From assembly GCA_903926075.1 (NCBI GenBank), contig CAIYHQ010000128.1, positions 1 through 64,000 of the forward strand: 64,000 bases of DNA, written 5' to 3'. Positions 43,147 to 52,671 of this stretch are shown here, one piece after another (within the stretch, counting starts at the first letter, position 1; the number at the start of each line of letters is the position of its first letter). Source of the stretch: an uncultured Methanomicrobiales archaeon (GTDB lineage: Archaea; Halobacteriota; Methanomicrobia; Methanomicrobiales; Methanospirillaceae). The translations under genes were made by a program, and so were the position numbers. The notes below the pieces were generated by a model. It was not told where the DNA came from and searched no databases. It was given only the letters and a program-made list of their open reading frames with translations.

Positions 43147-43332
43147 TCAATTCGCAGGTTTTACATGCATCTTTTGGGTTTTTGAATTATTTGGGGCATG
43201 TATCTCTTTTTGTGCTGGAAGATCGATTATAAAATAATGCATACTTGCTACAAAACTTACGGCTATTGATAAAAATACGATGAGCAATATCAATCTGCCC
43301 ATTGGTGATTGGGTGAATTGTATTTGAGTCAT
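43147..43332 (-). CDS. Small single-span membrane protein
   Basis: 61 residues: a short polar N-terminus (TQIQFTQSPMGR), a single hydrophobic helix (LILLIVFLSIAVSFVASMHYF), then an outside-looking tail (IDLPAQKEIHAPNN). The QSP-GR...DLPAQ layout looks like short membrane proteins I recall from methanogens. It has no Shine-Dalgarno, and the 242- and 288-bp gaps around it make a chance frame possible. Function unknown. Confidence 0.45.
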   Translation of the reverse strand: MTQIQFTQSPMGRLILLIVFLSIAVSFVASMHYFIIDLPAQKEIHAPNNSKTQKMHVKPAN

Positions 43333-43538
43333 GATGAAAAACCATCTAGATGAATCGGTTATTTTATTACTTTAAGCTATAAGCTGCCATATTAATATCT
43401 TCTTCTTTGAAAGAGAATTAATAAAATAACAGGTTATTCTATTTGCCCTGGTAGTAAAATTCCTCTTGATCCCGTGTTAACTTGGTTGAAGTTAGACTCA
43501 CTAAAAACATGATCTATTAATTGAAGTCATTTCAACAT

Positions 43539-43560
43539 ATGTATTTATAATAATATGATA
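43539..43560 (+). promoter_or_regulatory. Promoter-like A/T box upstream of the beta-helix gene
   Basis: TATTTATAATAATATGATATG in the spacer 43333-43620 is the best archaeal TATA-like stretch, about 65 bp before the GTG start at 43621. The long leader would carry GGTGA at -11. The rest of the spacer shows only small imperfect hairpins. Confidence 0.35.
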
Positions 43561-43620
43561 TGTGCTAAGTTTATCGTTTAGTAAAACCAAAGGAAATTTA
43601 TCAATATCCGTTGGTGAAAA

Positions 43621-45768
43621 GTGATTTGTCGAATCAGTAAATATCAATTCCTCATACTTTTCTCACTAATGATTTCAGTTCTAGCAGGGACAACTGTAAC
43701 AGCCGAGACGAATGGATTCTCTTTGAATTCCCCGAATCTCTCTTCACCCGATGCAGGTTATTCTTCAGTGCCGGATGTAACAACAATTCCTGATAGTGAA
43801 CACACTGTATTTACACAAGTCACTCCCGAAATGGTTATCCCAATTGTAAATACTCCAGACTCAACTATTCAACAACCGATCGATACAGAAATACCACTTC
43901 AACCTAATCCAACAATAACCAAAAGTCCACAGGTAACAGATACACCGATAGATACTCCGGGCTTGAATGAAATTCCTGATGTAAATCCCACTAAGAATGA
44001 AAGTTTTTTCGGGTTAAATATTCCACAAGGAGAGGTTAATAGTCAGATTACACCGGAGATTACCTGGTCCGACCCTCCATTGAACTCCTCAGCAAGTAAC
44101 CCTTATTATTCCAGCAGTAATAGCAACTGGGTTATCAATGAGTCTGGTCATGACTGGACTATGGACCTTGATCCCAGCCATAATACAGGGACCGGAGTTA
44201 CTTTATCAAATAATACTTTTTCGGGTTTCGGTTGGAGTTTTGCAATACTCATCAATAGCCCTGATGTCATGTTTGATGGTATGGGTGCAATTCTTGATGG
44301 CGGTGGAAAAACATCATATGGAATTCTTGTAAATAACCAAAGTTCAAATAATTATCACGATTTTTCATCTGACCCGGCAAATGCACTAGGCGGTATCAAT
44401 ATAAAAAATGTGACCTTAATTGGATTTACACAAGCAGGAATATTTTTCAATAACGTGATTGGAACACTTTCGGATCCGGGTACGAATCCTTCAAGTATTA
44501 CGAACGTGAATTCCAGTTATAATGGGATAACGGGTTATTCGAATGGAGAGGGCATATTTCTTCAAAATTCTGATGGGATTGATGTGAGTTCAAATACTGC
44601 TAATGGAAACCAAGGGGAGGGAGTAGCGGGTTGGTCCAATGGTGGGTGGAATTCCAATAATAACACCCTTATTGGAAATACTGCTAATGGAAATCAGGGG
44701 GAGGGATTTTATCTTGGCTCCAACAACACCCTTATTGGAAATACTGCTAATGGAAACCGATGGGGGGGGTTTGGTCTTGACTCCAATAATACCCTCACCA
44801 GTAATACCGCAAATGATAATGTGAATATTGGTTTCGTTTTTATGTTTTCAAATAATCTCAACGGTAACAAAGCTAACGGGAATCAACATAGTGGTTTTGC
44901 AATTTACGGCGATAATAACATTCTCAACCAAAATACGGCTAACGGCAATCAATCTTATGGCTTTGAAGTCCTTGGTTCAAACACTGATATTAAGGGGAAT
45001 ACAGCAATAGGTAATCAAGAGGATGGCTTCTATATCTGTTCGTCTAATGGTAACACCCTCAACCAAAATACGGCTATCGGGAATCAAAAGAATGGGTTTA
45101 ATCTCTGTCATTCATCTAACAATAATGACTTGAGCGATAATACCGCAACAGGAAATCAAGAGAATGGATTCTATATTTGGAATTCAAATAATAACACCTT
45201 TATTAGAAACGATGCAAGAGGACAAAATATAGGGTTCGACGTTATTAATTCTACTTCGAACACATTCACTAGGAACAAAGGCTGTTTCGTTTGGGAGAAT
45301 TCCAGTTTTATCCCGGTCGACATCAATTACTGTACCTCAAATCCCTCTCCTTCTTCACTTCCAACAATACCTTCATGGAATATTACACTACCCACAATAT
45401 CAGACCAGGTAACAACGAATGAATCACAACAGCATCCCTACGAGATACAGTTTATCAGTTCAACGATAGATTCGCAATTACAACCGGGACAAACATTTAA
45501 CGGATTTATCACAATCAAAAATACAGGCACAACGGCATGGACTTCCGAAGGGTTAAAATTCGGTTTAAAACCTTTTGGTGATGCACTAAAATTCGGAATC
45601 GGTGATATTATGATTCCTGATGGAACGATTATAGAACCGGGACAAGAATTCAGCTTCCCTGTCACAATCACGGCTCCATCAACTCCAGGCGTATACGATC
45701 TTCAGTTTAGGATGTTTTTTTTTATTGCCATCAAAGAACGGGAAAACGGAAGGTATTCCCTTTGGTGA
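43621..45768 (+). CDS. NosD-like parallel beta-helix surface protein, C-terminus shifted out of frame
   Basis: 715 residues in this frame, GTG start with GGTGA upstream. A signal peptide (about residues 7-30, ending TAETNG) is followed by a Thr/Pro-rich linker to about 150. A parallel beta-helix (about 170-565) of repeated N-T-A-N-G-N-Q-x-x-G-F-x-x-x-x-S-x-N-N-T-L turns, as in NosD/CASH and pectate-lyase-like repeats, follows. From about 600 comes an NBR1-type Ig-like domain (FNGFITIKNTGTTAW...), which needs IPFGDIININVGV to finish. That finish is present 50 bp later in another frame, behind a T9 tract at 45715-45723. The reading frame in hand instead ends KERENGRYSLW. Probably a surface carbohydrate-binding protein; see the next entry for the rest. 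Confidence 0.8.
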   Translation: MICRISKYQFLILFSLMISVLAGTTVTAETNGFSLNSPNLSSPDAGYSSVPDVTTIPDSEHTVFTQVTPEMVIPIVNTPDSTIQQPIDTEIPLQPNPTITKSPQVTDTPIDTPGLNEIPDVNPTKNESFFGLNIPQGEVNSQITPEITWSDPPLNSSASNPYYSSSNSNWVINESGHDWTMDLDPSHNTGTGVTLSNNTFSGFGWSFAILINSPDVMFDGMGAILDGGGKTSYGILVNNQSSNNYHDFSSDPANALGGINIKNVTLIGFTQAGIFFNNVIGTLSDPGTNPSSITNVNSSYNGITGYSNGEGIFLQNSDGIDVSSNTANGNQGEGVAGWSNGGWNSNNNTLIGNTANGNQGEGFYLGSNNTLIGNTANGNRWGGFGLDSNNTLTSNTANDNVNIGFVFMFSNNLNGNKANGNQHSGFAIYGDNNILNQNTANGNQSYGFEVLGSNTDIKGNTAIGNQEDGFYICSSNGNTLNQNTAIGNQKNGFNLCHSSNNNDLSDNTATGNQENGFYIWNSNNNTFIRNDARGQNIGFDVINSTSNTFTRNKGCFVWENSSFIPVDINYCTSNPSPSSLPTIPSWNITLPTISDQVTTNESQQHPYEIQFISSTIDSQLQPGQTFNGFITIKNTGTTAWTSEGLKFGLKPFGDALKFGIGDIMIPDGTIIEPGQEFSFPVTITAPSTPGVYDLQFRMFFFIAIKERENGRYSLW

Positions 45769-46105
45769 TATAATTAATATCAATGTTGGTGTTTCACAAA
45801 ATGGAAAGAAGACCGAGTCTCTAAAGAAAAATCTACTATCAATAATGCCTTCAATGTCACCTGTTAGAATTCAAACAGATGTTGGTCCCGTAGTTACGCC
45901 ATTAAGATGGACTCCCACTCCCGTGTGGAAGCCTATGTCCTATTCGTTGAGTTTCAATGCAACGCCGGTGATTACGGTCAATCAGGTCACTGGAAATTCT
46001 GCGGTGGAAGAATATCATACCGGCAACCTTACGAGGAACCCCATATCTATCGTTTATCGTCCAACCGCCGTACCAAGGCCATCCGCTATTATCCCGGGAA
46101 AATAG
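45725..46105 (+). pseudogene. Displaced C-terminal end of the beta-helix/NBR1-Ig protein
   Basis: This frame supplies the missing strand (GIPFGDIININVGVSQNGKK) of the Ig-like domain and a C-terminal region of about 100 residues (PSMSPVRIQTDVGPVVTPLRW...). Removing one T from the T9 tract at 45715-45723 joins it to the upstream frame as MFFLLPSKNGKTEGIPFGD, giving one protein of about 827 residues. It may be a base-call error, a true frameshift mutation, or transcriptional or ribosomal slippage on the T run. It is not an independent gene. Confidence 0.75.
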
Positions 46106-46355
46106 TAATTAGGTTGGTGACAGACAATGAGAATTTGCCTTTTAGAGTGAAGACACTTCAATTCAATTTCAATGGATGACTTTATATCAAACAAATGACC
46201 TGAAATTGTATTTGTAGTTATAATTCCCCCAAGTTCATTGAGTGAATCAGATGTTATCAGAAACATCAGCCTTAGTTGAAACACAGGGTGAAAATATATT
46301 TGTTCGTGATCTAAAAGCAAAAAAGTATGTGCAAGCAGACAAACAATAAAGTATC

Positions 46356-48509
46356 ATGCTAGATGCTATCCGGGTCCTTTATGTAGATGACGAAACAGGT
46401 CTTCTCGAGATTGGGAAATTATTCCTTGAGGAATCCGGAGACTTTTCTGTTACAACAATTGATTCGGCGACTGCTGCATTGCGTCTCCTTGAAAAAGAAA
46501 ATTTTGATGCTATCGTTTCCGATTACCAGATACCTGGAATGGATGGCATTGAGTTCCTAATTGAAATAAGGGCAAGATTTGGGGAAATTCCTTTCATCAT
46601 ATTCACTGGCAAAGGCAGGGAGGAAGTTGTTATCCAATCCATCAACAATGGAGCGGATTTTTATCTCCAGAAAGGTGGTGAACCTGAATCACAGTTCGCT
46701 GAACTTGCACATAAAATCCATGCTGCGGTCTCCCGGAAAAAGGCGGAAGATAAATTAAGAGAGAGTGAAGCACAAAAAACGGCAATCCTTGACGGTATTA
46801 CCGCCAATATTGCATTTGTAGACAAAGATTTGAAAATTCTCTGGGCGAACAAGGCAGCAGCTAAATCTGTCAACAAATCGCCAGCTGAAATGATTGGTCA
46901 CACATGTCACGCCTTTTGGGCAGATCCCGCACACCCTTGTGTAAACTGCCCGACAATAAAGGTATTTGAGACAAAACAGTCGGAACATACAATAATGCAC
47001 ACCCCGGACGGCAGGGTTTGGGACGAAAGGGATGAGCCGGTCTTTGATGAACAAGGAAATCTCATTGGTGTTGTGGAAATCGACCAGGACATCACCAAAC
47101 GGAAACGGGTTGAAGAAGCACTGCTGGAGAGCGAGGAGAAATTCCGAAATATCTTAAATCTGATTAATGACGGGGTCCAGATCAATGAGATTGATCCAGA
47201 GGGGAAACCCGGAAAATTTATCGAGATAAATAATGTTGCTTGCCAAATGTTAAAATATACTCGCGAAGAACTGCTGGAACATGGTCCTCTCGATTTTGTT
47301 ACTGATTACCATAACCGTCCTCTCAATGAGATCCTGACTGAATTATTTTCAACCGGTCACTCAATCTTTGAGACTGAACATCGGAAAAAAGATGGAACCA
47401 TATTCCCGGTCGAGATTAATGCCAATGTGGTTAATCTCCTTGGAAAAAAAGTTGTAGTGTCTGTCATCAGGGATATAACTGAGCGCCAGCGGGCAGAAGA
47501 GGCAATGCAGGAGATTAATGAATTGTACTCGAAGTTTTTCAGTCGCTCACCCATTTATGCCTACATTAAAACAGTGATGCCTACTCAAAGCCGCGTGATC
47601 CAGGCAAGTGACAACTTTCATGAGATGATTGGTATATCTGGTAAGGATATGGTGGGCAAAACAATGACTGATCTGTTTCCTCCTGAATTAGCTGAGAAAT
47701 TTACTGCTGACGACTGGAACGTCGTTTCCAATTGTAAGGTGCTTAATCTGGAGGAGAATTTCAATTACCGCAACTATATCACTATTAAGTTCCCAATTGT
47801 CCTGAAGGATAAAAATCTCCTGGCTGGTTATACTTTAGACATCACCGAGCGAAAGCAAGCAGAAGATGCACTTCACCAGGCAAATAAGAAACTCAACCTC
47901 CTCTCAGAAATCACCAGGCATGATATCAAGAACAAAATAATGACAATACAGGGTTTCTTACGATTTACACGGAAATTACAAGATATTGACAAGATTCAAT
48001 CTTCCCTGGAGAATATACACGAATTAACAAAGGCCGTTGAACATCAGATAGATTTCACAAAGGATTATCAGGATCAGGGGGTGAAATCACCAAGATGGCT
48101 GAATTTATCGAATATGATTATATTAGCGAGTAACCCCGCAATTCAGATTATTAATGAAACTGGAATTCTCCAGATATTTGCAGACCCCCTCTTTGAGAAG
48201 GTGATGCATAACCTGACAGATAATACAATCCGTCATGGAGAGACGGCAACAGAGGTTCATGTATCCGTATTAAAAAAACAGGATAACATCCGGATTATCT
48301 GGAGGGATAATGGTATAGGAGTCCAGGCTGAAGAGAAGGATAAGATATTCCAGCGAGGTTACGGTAAACATACAGGTTTTGGCCTTTTCCTTATTAAAGA
48401 AATTCTTGCAATCACCGGAATTGCGATACAGGAGAACGGCGAGCCAGGTAAAGGTGCACGTTTTGAGATCACAGTACCGAATGGGAATTGGCGTTATGGA
48501 AATGAATAG
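46356..48509 (+). CDS. Hybrid signalling protein: receiver-three PAS-histidine kinase
   Basis: 717 residues. A receiver (1-125; D11/D12, D56 in VSDYQIPGMDG, Lys in QKGG) is followed by three PAS domains (about 140-252, 260-375, 385-500) and a kinase core (H-box EITRHDIKNKI, N-box LTDNTIRHG, RDNGIGV, GYGKHTGFGLFLIKEI). PAS 1 carries a CHAFWADPAHPCVNCP Cys cluster, a metal or Fe-S type of site rather than a plain ligand pocket. It is the first gene of a four-gene operon (12-bp gap to the next). The kinase core is closely similar to that of the last kinase of the operon. Confidence 0.93.
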   Translation: MLDAIRVLYVDDETGLLEIGKLFLEESGDFSVTTIDSATAALRLLEKENFDAIVSDYQIPGMDGIEFLIEIRARFGEIPFIIFTGKGREEVVIQSINNGADFYLQKGGEPESQFAELAHKIHAAVSRKKAEDKLRESEAQKTAILDGITANIAFVDKDLKILWANKAAAKSVNKSPAEMIGHTCHAFWADPAHPCVNCPTIKVFETKQSEHTIMHTPDGRVWDERDEPVFDEQGNLIGVVEIDQDITKRKRVEEALLESEEKFRNILNLINDGVQINEIDPEGKPGKFIEINNVACQMLKYTREELLEHGPLDFVTDYHNRPLNEILTELFSTGHSIFETEHRKKDGTIFPVEINANVVNLLGKKVVVSVIRDITERQRAEEAMQEINELYSKFFSRSPIYAYIKTVMPTQSRVIQASDNFHEMIGISGKDMVGKTMTDLFPPELAEKFTADDWNVVSNCKVLNLEENFNYRNYITIKFPIVLKDKNLLAGYTLDITERKQAEDALHQANKKLNLLSEITRHDIKNKIMTIQGFLRFTRKLQDIDKIQSSLENIHELTKAVEHQIDFTKDYQDQGVKSPRWLNLSNMIILASNPAIQIINETGILQIFADPLFEKVMHNLTDNTIRHGETATEVHVSVLKKQDNIRIIWRDNGIGVQAEEKDKIFQRGYGKHTGFGLFLIKEILAITGIAIQENGEPGKGARFEITVPNGNWRYGNE

Positions 48510-48521
48510 AAACGGTGTATA

Positions 48522-51500
48522 ATGGTAGATAATATCCGGGTCCTCTATGTTGATGATGAGCCAGATCTTCTTGATCTTGGAAAAATTTTTCTTGAGAACT
48601 CAGGAGAGTTTTTTGTCAGAACTATTGATTCAGCATTTGCTGCCTTAAAACTCCTCAAAACTGAAAAGTATGATGCTATCATTTCAGATTACCAGATGTC
48701 TGGAATGGATGGCATCCAATTTCTTATTGAGGTGCGAAAACATTTTGGAAAGATTCCATTTATCTTATTTACAGGAAAAGGTCGGGAAGAAATTGTTATC
48801 CAGGCTATCAATAATGGGGCAGATTTCTATCTCCAGAAAGGTGGTAACGCCGATGCTCAATTTGCTGAACTCTCGCACCAGGTCAAACATGCTGTTTCCC
48901 GAAAAAGGGCTGAAGAGGAATTGACAACTGCTCAGATTTTGCTGAAAGAAACCTTTGAACAATCTCCAGTCCCAATGGTTCTTGTGAGTATGCCTGACGG
49001 CATAATTCGGATTGTCAATTCAGCCTGCAGAGAATTTCTTGGTCTTCTCGATGAGCCTTCGCCCATTAATACCCAGTTAATAAGTTTCAAGCCCTCTTAC
49101 AAAGATTTCGATTCCCAGGGAAATGAAAGAACGATTGAAGATTCACCCATTGCCCGGGCATTGTCGGGACAAAAAACTTCTAACGTGGAGGGCAGGATAG
49201 TTAGAAAAGATGGGACGGTAAGCTGGGAACTCGTCAATGGCACACCCATCTACAATGCAAAGGGAGAGATAATCGCGGGCTATCTTATTCTCACCGACAT
49301 TACCGAACGGAAGTTTGTAGAAGAATTGGTACGAATGAGCGAAGCTAAACTTCAGCTTGCACTTTTAGCGTCTGATATTGGGATGTGGGAACTTGATATT
49401 CCTACTATGACAGGCGTAATCGATGAAAAGGCTGCACAAATCCTTGGTTACCAAAAAAAAAAAGATATCGGGTCCCATAGTATCGATTGGGATTTATTAT
49501 CACATCCTGACGATATTCCATTAATTAATAAAAGGCTTACCAATTATCTGGAGGGACTAGAACCTTTTTTTGAGTCTGAACATCGTATGCGTCATTCTTC
49601 CGGTGAATGGATATGGGTAGTCGGCAAAGGGAAAATAACATCCAGGCCTTTGAATGGATCACGTTTAAGGATCTCTGGAACTTTACAAGATGTTACTAAA
49701 CGCAAGAAGATAGAGTTAGAATTGATATCATATCGGGATCGTCTCAAAGAATTACACCATTTTGCACATATCGGAACATTTGAATTGATTCTGGAAACCA
49801 ATACTGTGACCTGGTCAGAAGAAATGTTCAATATCTCAGGGAGAGACCCTTTGCTCCCAGCACCCAGTTATGCAGAGCTTCCTTGTTTCTTTACGGACGC
49901 AAGTTGGGACCGTTTAATCAGTATTGCAAAAATGGCCCTATCTACTCATGAAAAATTTAATATTGAGTTAGAATTCATCCGTCCTGATGGCAGCATACGA
50001 TTGACAAATGCATTTGTGGGTATTAAAAGTGACACTAAAGGAAATATTATCGGATTTCATGGCACTGTGCAGGATATCACAGAATACAGACAGGCACGGA
50101 TAGCATTGGAGGCAAGTGAGGAGAAATTCCGGCAGAGTGAATATAAATACCGGACCCTGATTGAAAATTCAACCGATGTCGTATTTACCGTTGATAAAGA
50201 TGGGCGCTATCAGTTTGTCAATAATGTGTTCGCATCAACATTCGGCAGCACACCAGATTTTTTCATAGAAAAATCATTCTGGGATATTTATCCAAAAGAA
50301 CATGCAGACCAGCGCTTTGAGGCGGTCACCAGGGTATTCCAGACCGGGAGGGAGGTATCAGTTGAAGTTGCGGTACCCCTGCCTGACAAAACATTATGGT
50401 TCCTTGCAACACTCAACCCGGTGAAAGACGATAAAGGAAATGTTACCCAGGTTCTTGCTCATTCAAAGGACATTACTGATCGCAAAGAAGCCGAAGAGGC
50501 GCTTCATCAGAGTGTGCAACTTTTCCGTGAGATTATTAACAACGCAAACGATGCTATATTCCTGCTTGAAAGGACCCCGAAGGGTCCTGGTAAATATCTT
50601 CTTGTGAATGATAAAGCCATCCGGATGCTGGGATATTCAGAAAAAGAGCTCCTGGAAATTTCCCCCCGGGATATCGTACCAGGGGATATGGCGAAAAAAA
50701 TCATACCGGATGTCATAAAAAAACTTCTCAAAGACGGACATGCTACCTTTGAGTCTGCACATCGGCGAAAAGACGGGAGTATCTACCCGATTGAAGTCAG
50801 CACCCATACATTCCGTTACAAAGGAAAGGATGTTGATCTCTCAATTGTCCGTGATATCACCGAACGAAAACGCTCTGAAGACGCACTTCGCAAAGCGAAC
50901 AAGAAACTTACCATTCTCTCTTCAATCACCCGCCATGATATCAACAACCAACTGATGGTTCTGATGGGATACATCAACATACTCGAAAAGAAGCAAACCG
51001 ATCCTTCACTCAGTGAGTATTTCAGAAACGCGAAAAATACTTCACAGCGGATTTCTGCGATGATCCAATTCACCAGGGAATATGAGTCTATCGGCATCAA
51101 TGCACCATCCTGGCAGGAATGCCACAAACTTGTGGATAATGCTAAAAAACAAATCCAGCTCATGCAAATCAAGGTGGAAAATGATCTCCCATCCAGTGCA
51201 GAAGTATTCGCAGATCTGCTTATAGGGAAGGTTTTTTACAACTTAATCGATAATGCGGTGCGACACAGCGGGAAAATTACTACTATTCGATTTTCTATGG
51301 AGGAATCAGGTGATAGTCATCTGATAATATGCGAGGATGATGGGGAGGGTATACCAGTTGAAAATAAGGAGGAAATCTTTGAGCGTGGCTTTGGGAAGAA
51401 CTCAGGGCTTGGATTAACCCTTGTCAGGGAGATCCTTGACATCACCGGCATCACTATTCGCGAGACCGGTGAACCTGGGAAGGGTGCACGGTTTGAAATC

Positions 51501-51545
51501 ACGGTGCCAGATGGGAAGTGGCGGTTAGAAACTGAAAATCGCTAA
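48522..51545 (+). CDS. Hybrid signalling protein: receiver-five PAS-histidine kinase
   Basis: 1007 residues. A receiver (1-125; D56 in ISDYQMSGMDG) is followed by five PAS domains (about 134-255, 270-390, 400-520, 545-660, 670-785) and a kinase core (H-box SSITRHDINNQ, N-box LIDNAVRHSG, EDDGEGIP, GFGKNSGLGLTLVREI). PAS 2 and 3 are PAS_3/MEKHLA-like with a Trp or Phe at the aromatic position (SDIGMWELDI). It begins 12 bp behind the preceding kinase and ends 12 bp before the cobalamin protein. The many PAS domains suggest integration of several signals. Confidence 0.93.
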   Translation: MVDNIRVLYVDDEPDLLDLGKIFLENSGEFFVRTIDSAFAALKLLKTEKYDAIISDYQMSGMDGIQFLIEVRKHFGKIPFILFTGKGREEIVIQAINNGADFYLQKGGNADAQFAELSHQVKHAVSRKRAEEELTTAQILLKETFEQSPVPMVLVSMPDGIIRIVNSACREFLGLLDEPSPINTQLISFKPSYKDFDSQGNERTIEDSPIARALSGQKTSNVEGRIVRKDGTVSWELVNGTPIYNAKGEIIAGYLILTDITERKFVEELVRMSEAKLQLALLASDIGMWELDIPTMTGVIDEKAAQILGYQKKKDIGSHSIDWDLLSHPDDIPLINKRLTNYLEGLEPFFESEHRMRHSSGEWIWVVGKGKITSRPLNGSRLRISGTLQDVTKRKKIELELISYRDRLKELHHFAHIGTFELILETNTVTWSEEMFNISGRDPLLPAPSYAELPCFFTDASWDRLISIAKMALSTHEKFNIELEFIRPDGSIRLTNAFVGIKSDTKGNIIGFHGTVQDITEYRQARIALEASEEKFRQSEYKYRTLIENSTDVVFTVDKDGRYQFVNNVFASTFGSTPDFFIEKSFWDIYPKEHADQRFEAVTRVFQTGREVSVEVAVPLPDKTLWFLATLNPVKDDKGNVTQVLAHSKDITDRKEAEEALHQSVQLFREIINNANDAIFLLERTPKGPGKYLLVNDKAIRMLGYSEKELLEISPRDIVPGDMAKKIIPDVIKKLLKDGHATFESAHRRKDGSIYPIEVSTHTFRYKGKDVDLSIVRDITERKRSEDALRKANKKLTILSSITRHDINNQLMVLMGYINILEKKQTDPSLSEYFRNAKNTSQRISAMIQFTREYESIGINAPSWQECHKLVDNAKKQIQLMQIKVENDLPSSAEVFADLLIGKVFYNLIDNAVRHSGKITTIRFSMEESGDSHLIICEDDGEGIPVENKEEIFERGFGKNSGLGLTLVREILDITGITIRETGEPGKGARFEITVPDGKWRLETENR

Positions 51546-51557
51546 TAGGAATTAATC

Positions 51558-52634
51558 ATGGAAAGTAATGGATTTGATCAGGTTTATCATCCAGTTGATC
51601 TTGATCGAAGACTGAAAGCACAAAAATCTTATGAAGCCTATAGCGAACGATATCCACATATTATTAACGCTTATAACGATTATCAGAAAGCACGCACATT
51701 GGAGGATTTCACCTACCACATCCGTTACCTCGAAGAGTCACTTGCTGTTAGCGATGCAGCAATTCTAATCGATTATACAAAATGGGCAAAGGTACTATTA
51801 TCATCACTTGGGTTGCCAGAAAATTGCCTCTCCTCAAGTCTCGTGGTACTTAGGGATGTCATTGATGAAGACCAGTCTATAGAAAATAGTAAAATAGCTC
51901 ACGATTATATTGAAAAATGCCTCTTAATACTTAAAGATGCTCCAAAGGTTGTTCCCTCTTTCATCACTGATGAAAACCCCCTGAAGATCGTGGCACATGA
52001 ATATCTCGATTCTCTGCTATTAAATGCAGACCGGGTAAAAGCTCACGATATATCAGTGGATTTGGTCAATAAAGGAATAATGGTCAGGGAGGTCTATCTC
52101 CAGGTCTTCCAGCCTGTCCTTTACGAAGTTGGTCGATTGTGGCAAATGCAGAAGATTAGTGTAGCACAGGAGCATTACGTCACAGCTTCAACTCAGCAGA
52201 TCCTTGCACATTTCTATCTAAAATTTATCGTAGGAAATAAAGATATCGTGAAGCAGAATAAAACTCTTGTCACAACCTGTGTTTCAGATGAACTCCACGA
52301 AGTTGGAATCAGGATGGTTGCGGACTTTTTTGAATTGGATGGGTGGAATTCTTATTACATTGGTGCAAACAGCCCGTTAATGAGTATTATACAGACAATC
52401 AGGGAGCGAAATGCCATTGTAGTTGCTATCTCCTCGACCATGTCCTATAATCTTCCTCATGTTCATTCCCTTATCCGGGCTATCAGAGAATCTCCCGAGA
52501 CACAGAATGTCAAAATCATTATTGGTGGATATCCTTTCAATATTATGCCAGATCTCTGGAAAAAGGTCGGAGCAAATGGATATGCTAAAAATGCAGAAGA
52601 TGCGGTCTATCAGGCAAACGAGCTAACTATGTAG
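51558..52634 (+). CDS. Cobalamin-binding sensory protein with CarH-type Wx9EH motif
   Basis: 358 residues. A helical N-terminal domain (about 1-135) is followed by a B12-binding cap (about 140-225) with VGRLWQMQKISVAQEH: W195 followed nine residues later by E205-H206, the Wx9EH signature of CarH/LitR-type B12 photoreceptors. A Rossmann B12-binding domain follows (about 236-355) with E245-L-H247-E-V-G250, the DxHxxG lower-ligand motif with Glu for Asp, then YYIGANSPL, and IIGGYPFN for the dimethylbenzimidazole/nucleotide tail. It has no methyltransferase partner in the operon and no HTH, so it is not MtaC-type. It probably binds adenosylcobalamin and signals to the adjoining kinases. Confidence 0.85.
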   Translation: MESNGFDQVYHPVDLDRRLKAQKSYEAYSERYPHIINAYNDYQKARTLEDFTYHIRYLEESLAVSDAAILIDYTKWAKVLLSSLGLPENCLSSSLVVLRDVIDEDQSIENSKIAHDYIEKCLLILKDAPKVVPSFITDENPLKIVAHEYLDSLLLNADRVKAHDISVDLVNKGIMVREVYLQVFQPVLYEVGRLWQMQKISVAQEHYVTASTQQILAHFYLKFIVGNKDIVKQNKTLVTTCVSDELHEVGIRMVADFFELDGWNSYYIGANSPLMSIIQTIRERNAIVVAISSTMSYNLPHVHSLIRAIRESPETQNVKIIIGGYPFNIMPDLWKKVGANGYAKNAEDAVYQANELTM

Positions 52635-52671
52635 CAATTAATTCCAGAAGTACCTAATTTAATACAAAAAT

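Noticed and set aside
46251-46349. 32-codon frame just before the first kinase of the B12 operon
   Set aside because: Too short, no Shine-Dalgarno and no family; it may be a leader peptide, but I cannot support it.
51558-52634. Corrinoid methyltransferase protein (MtaC/MtbC) instead of a sensor
   Set aside because: It has the Wx9EH cap and a kinase context, Glu instead of Asp in the His motif, and no methyltransferase gene nearby.
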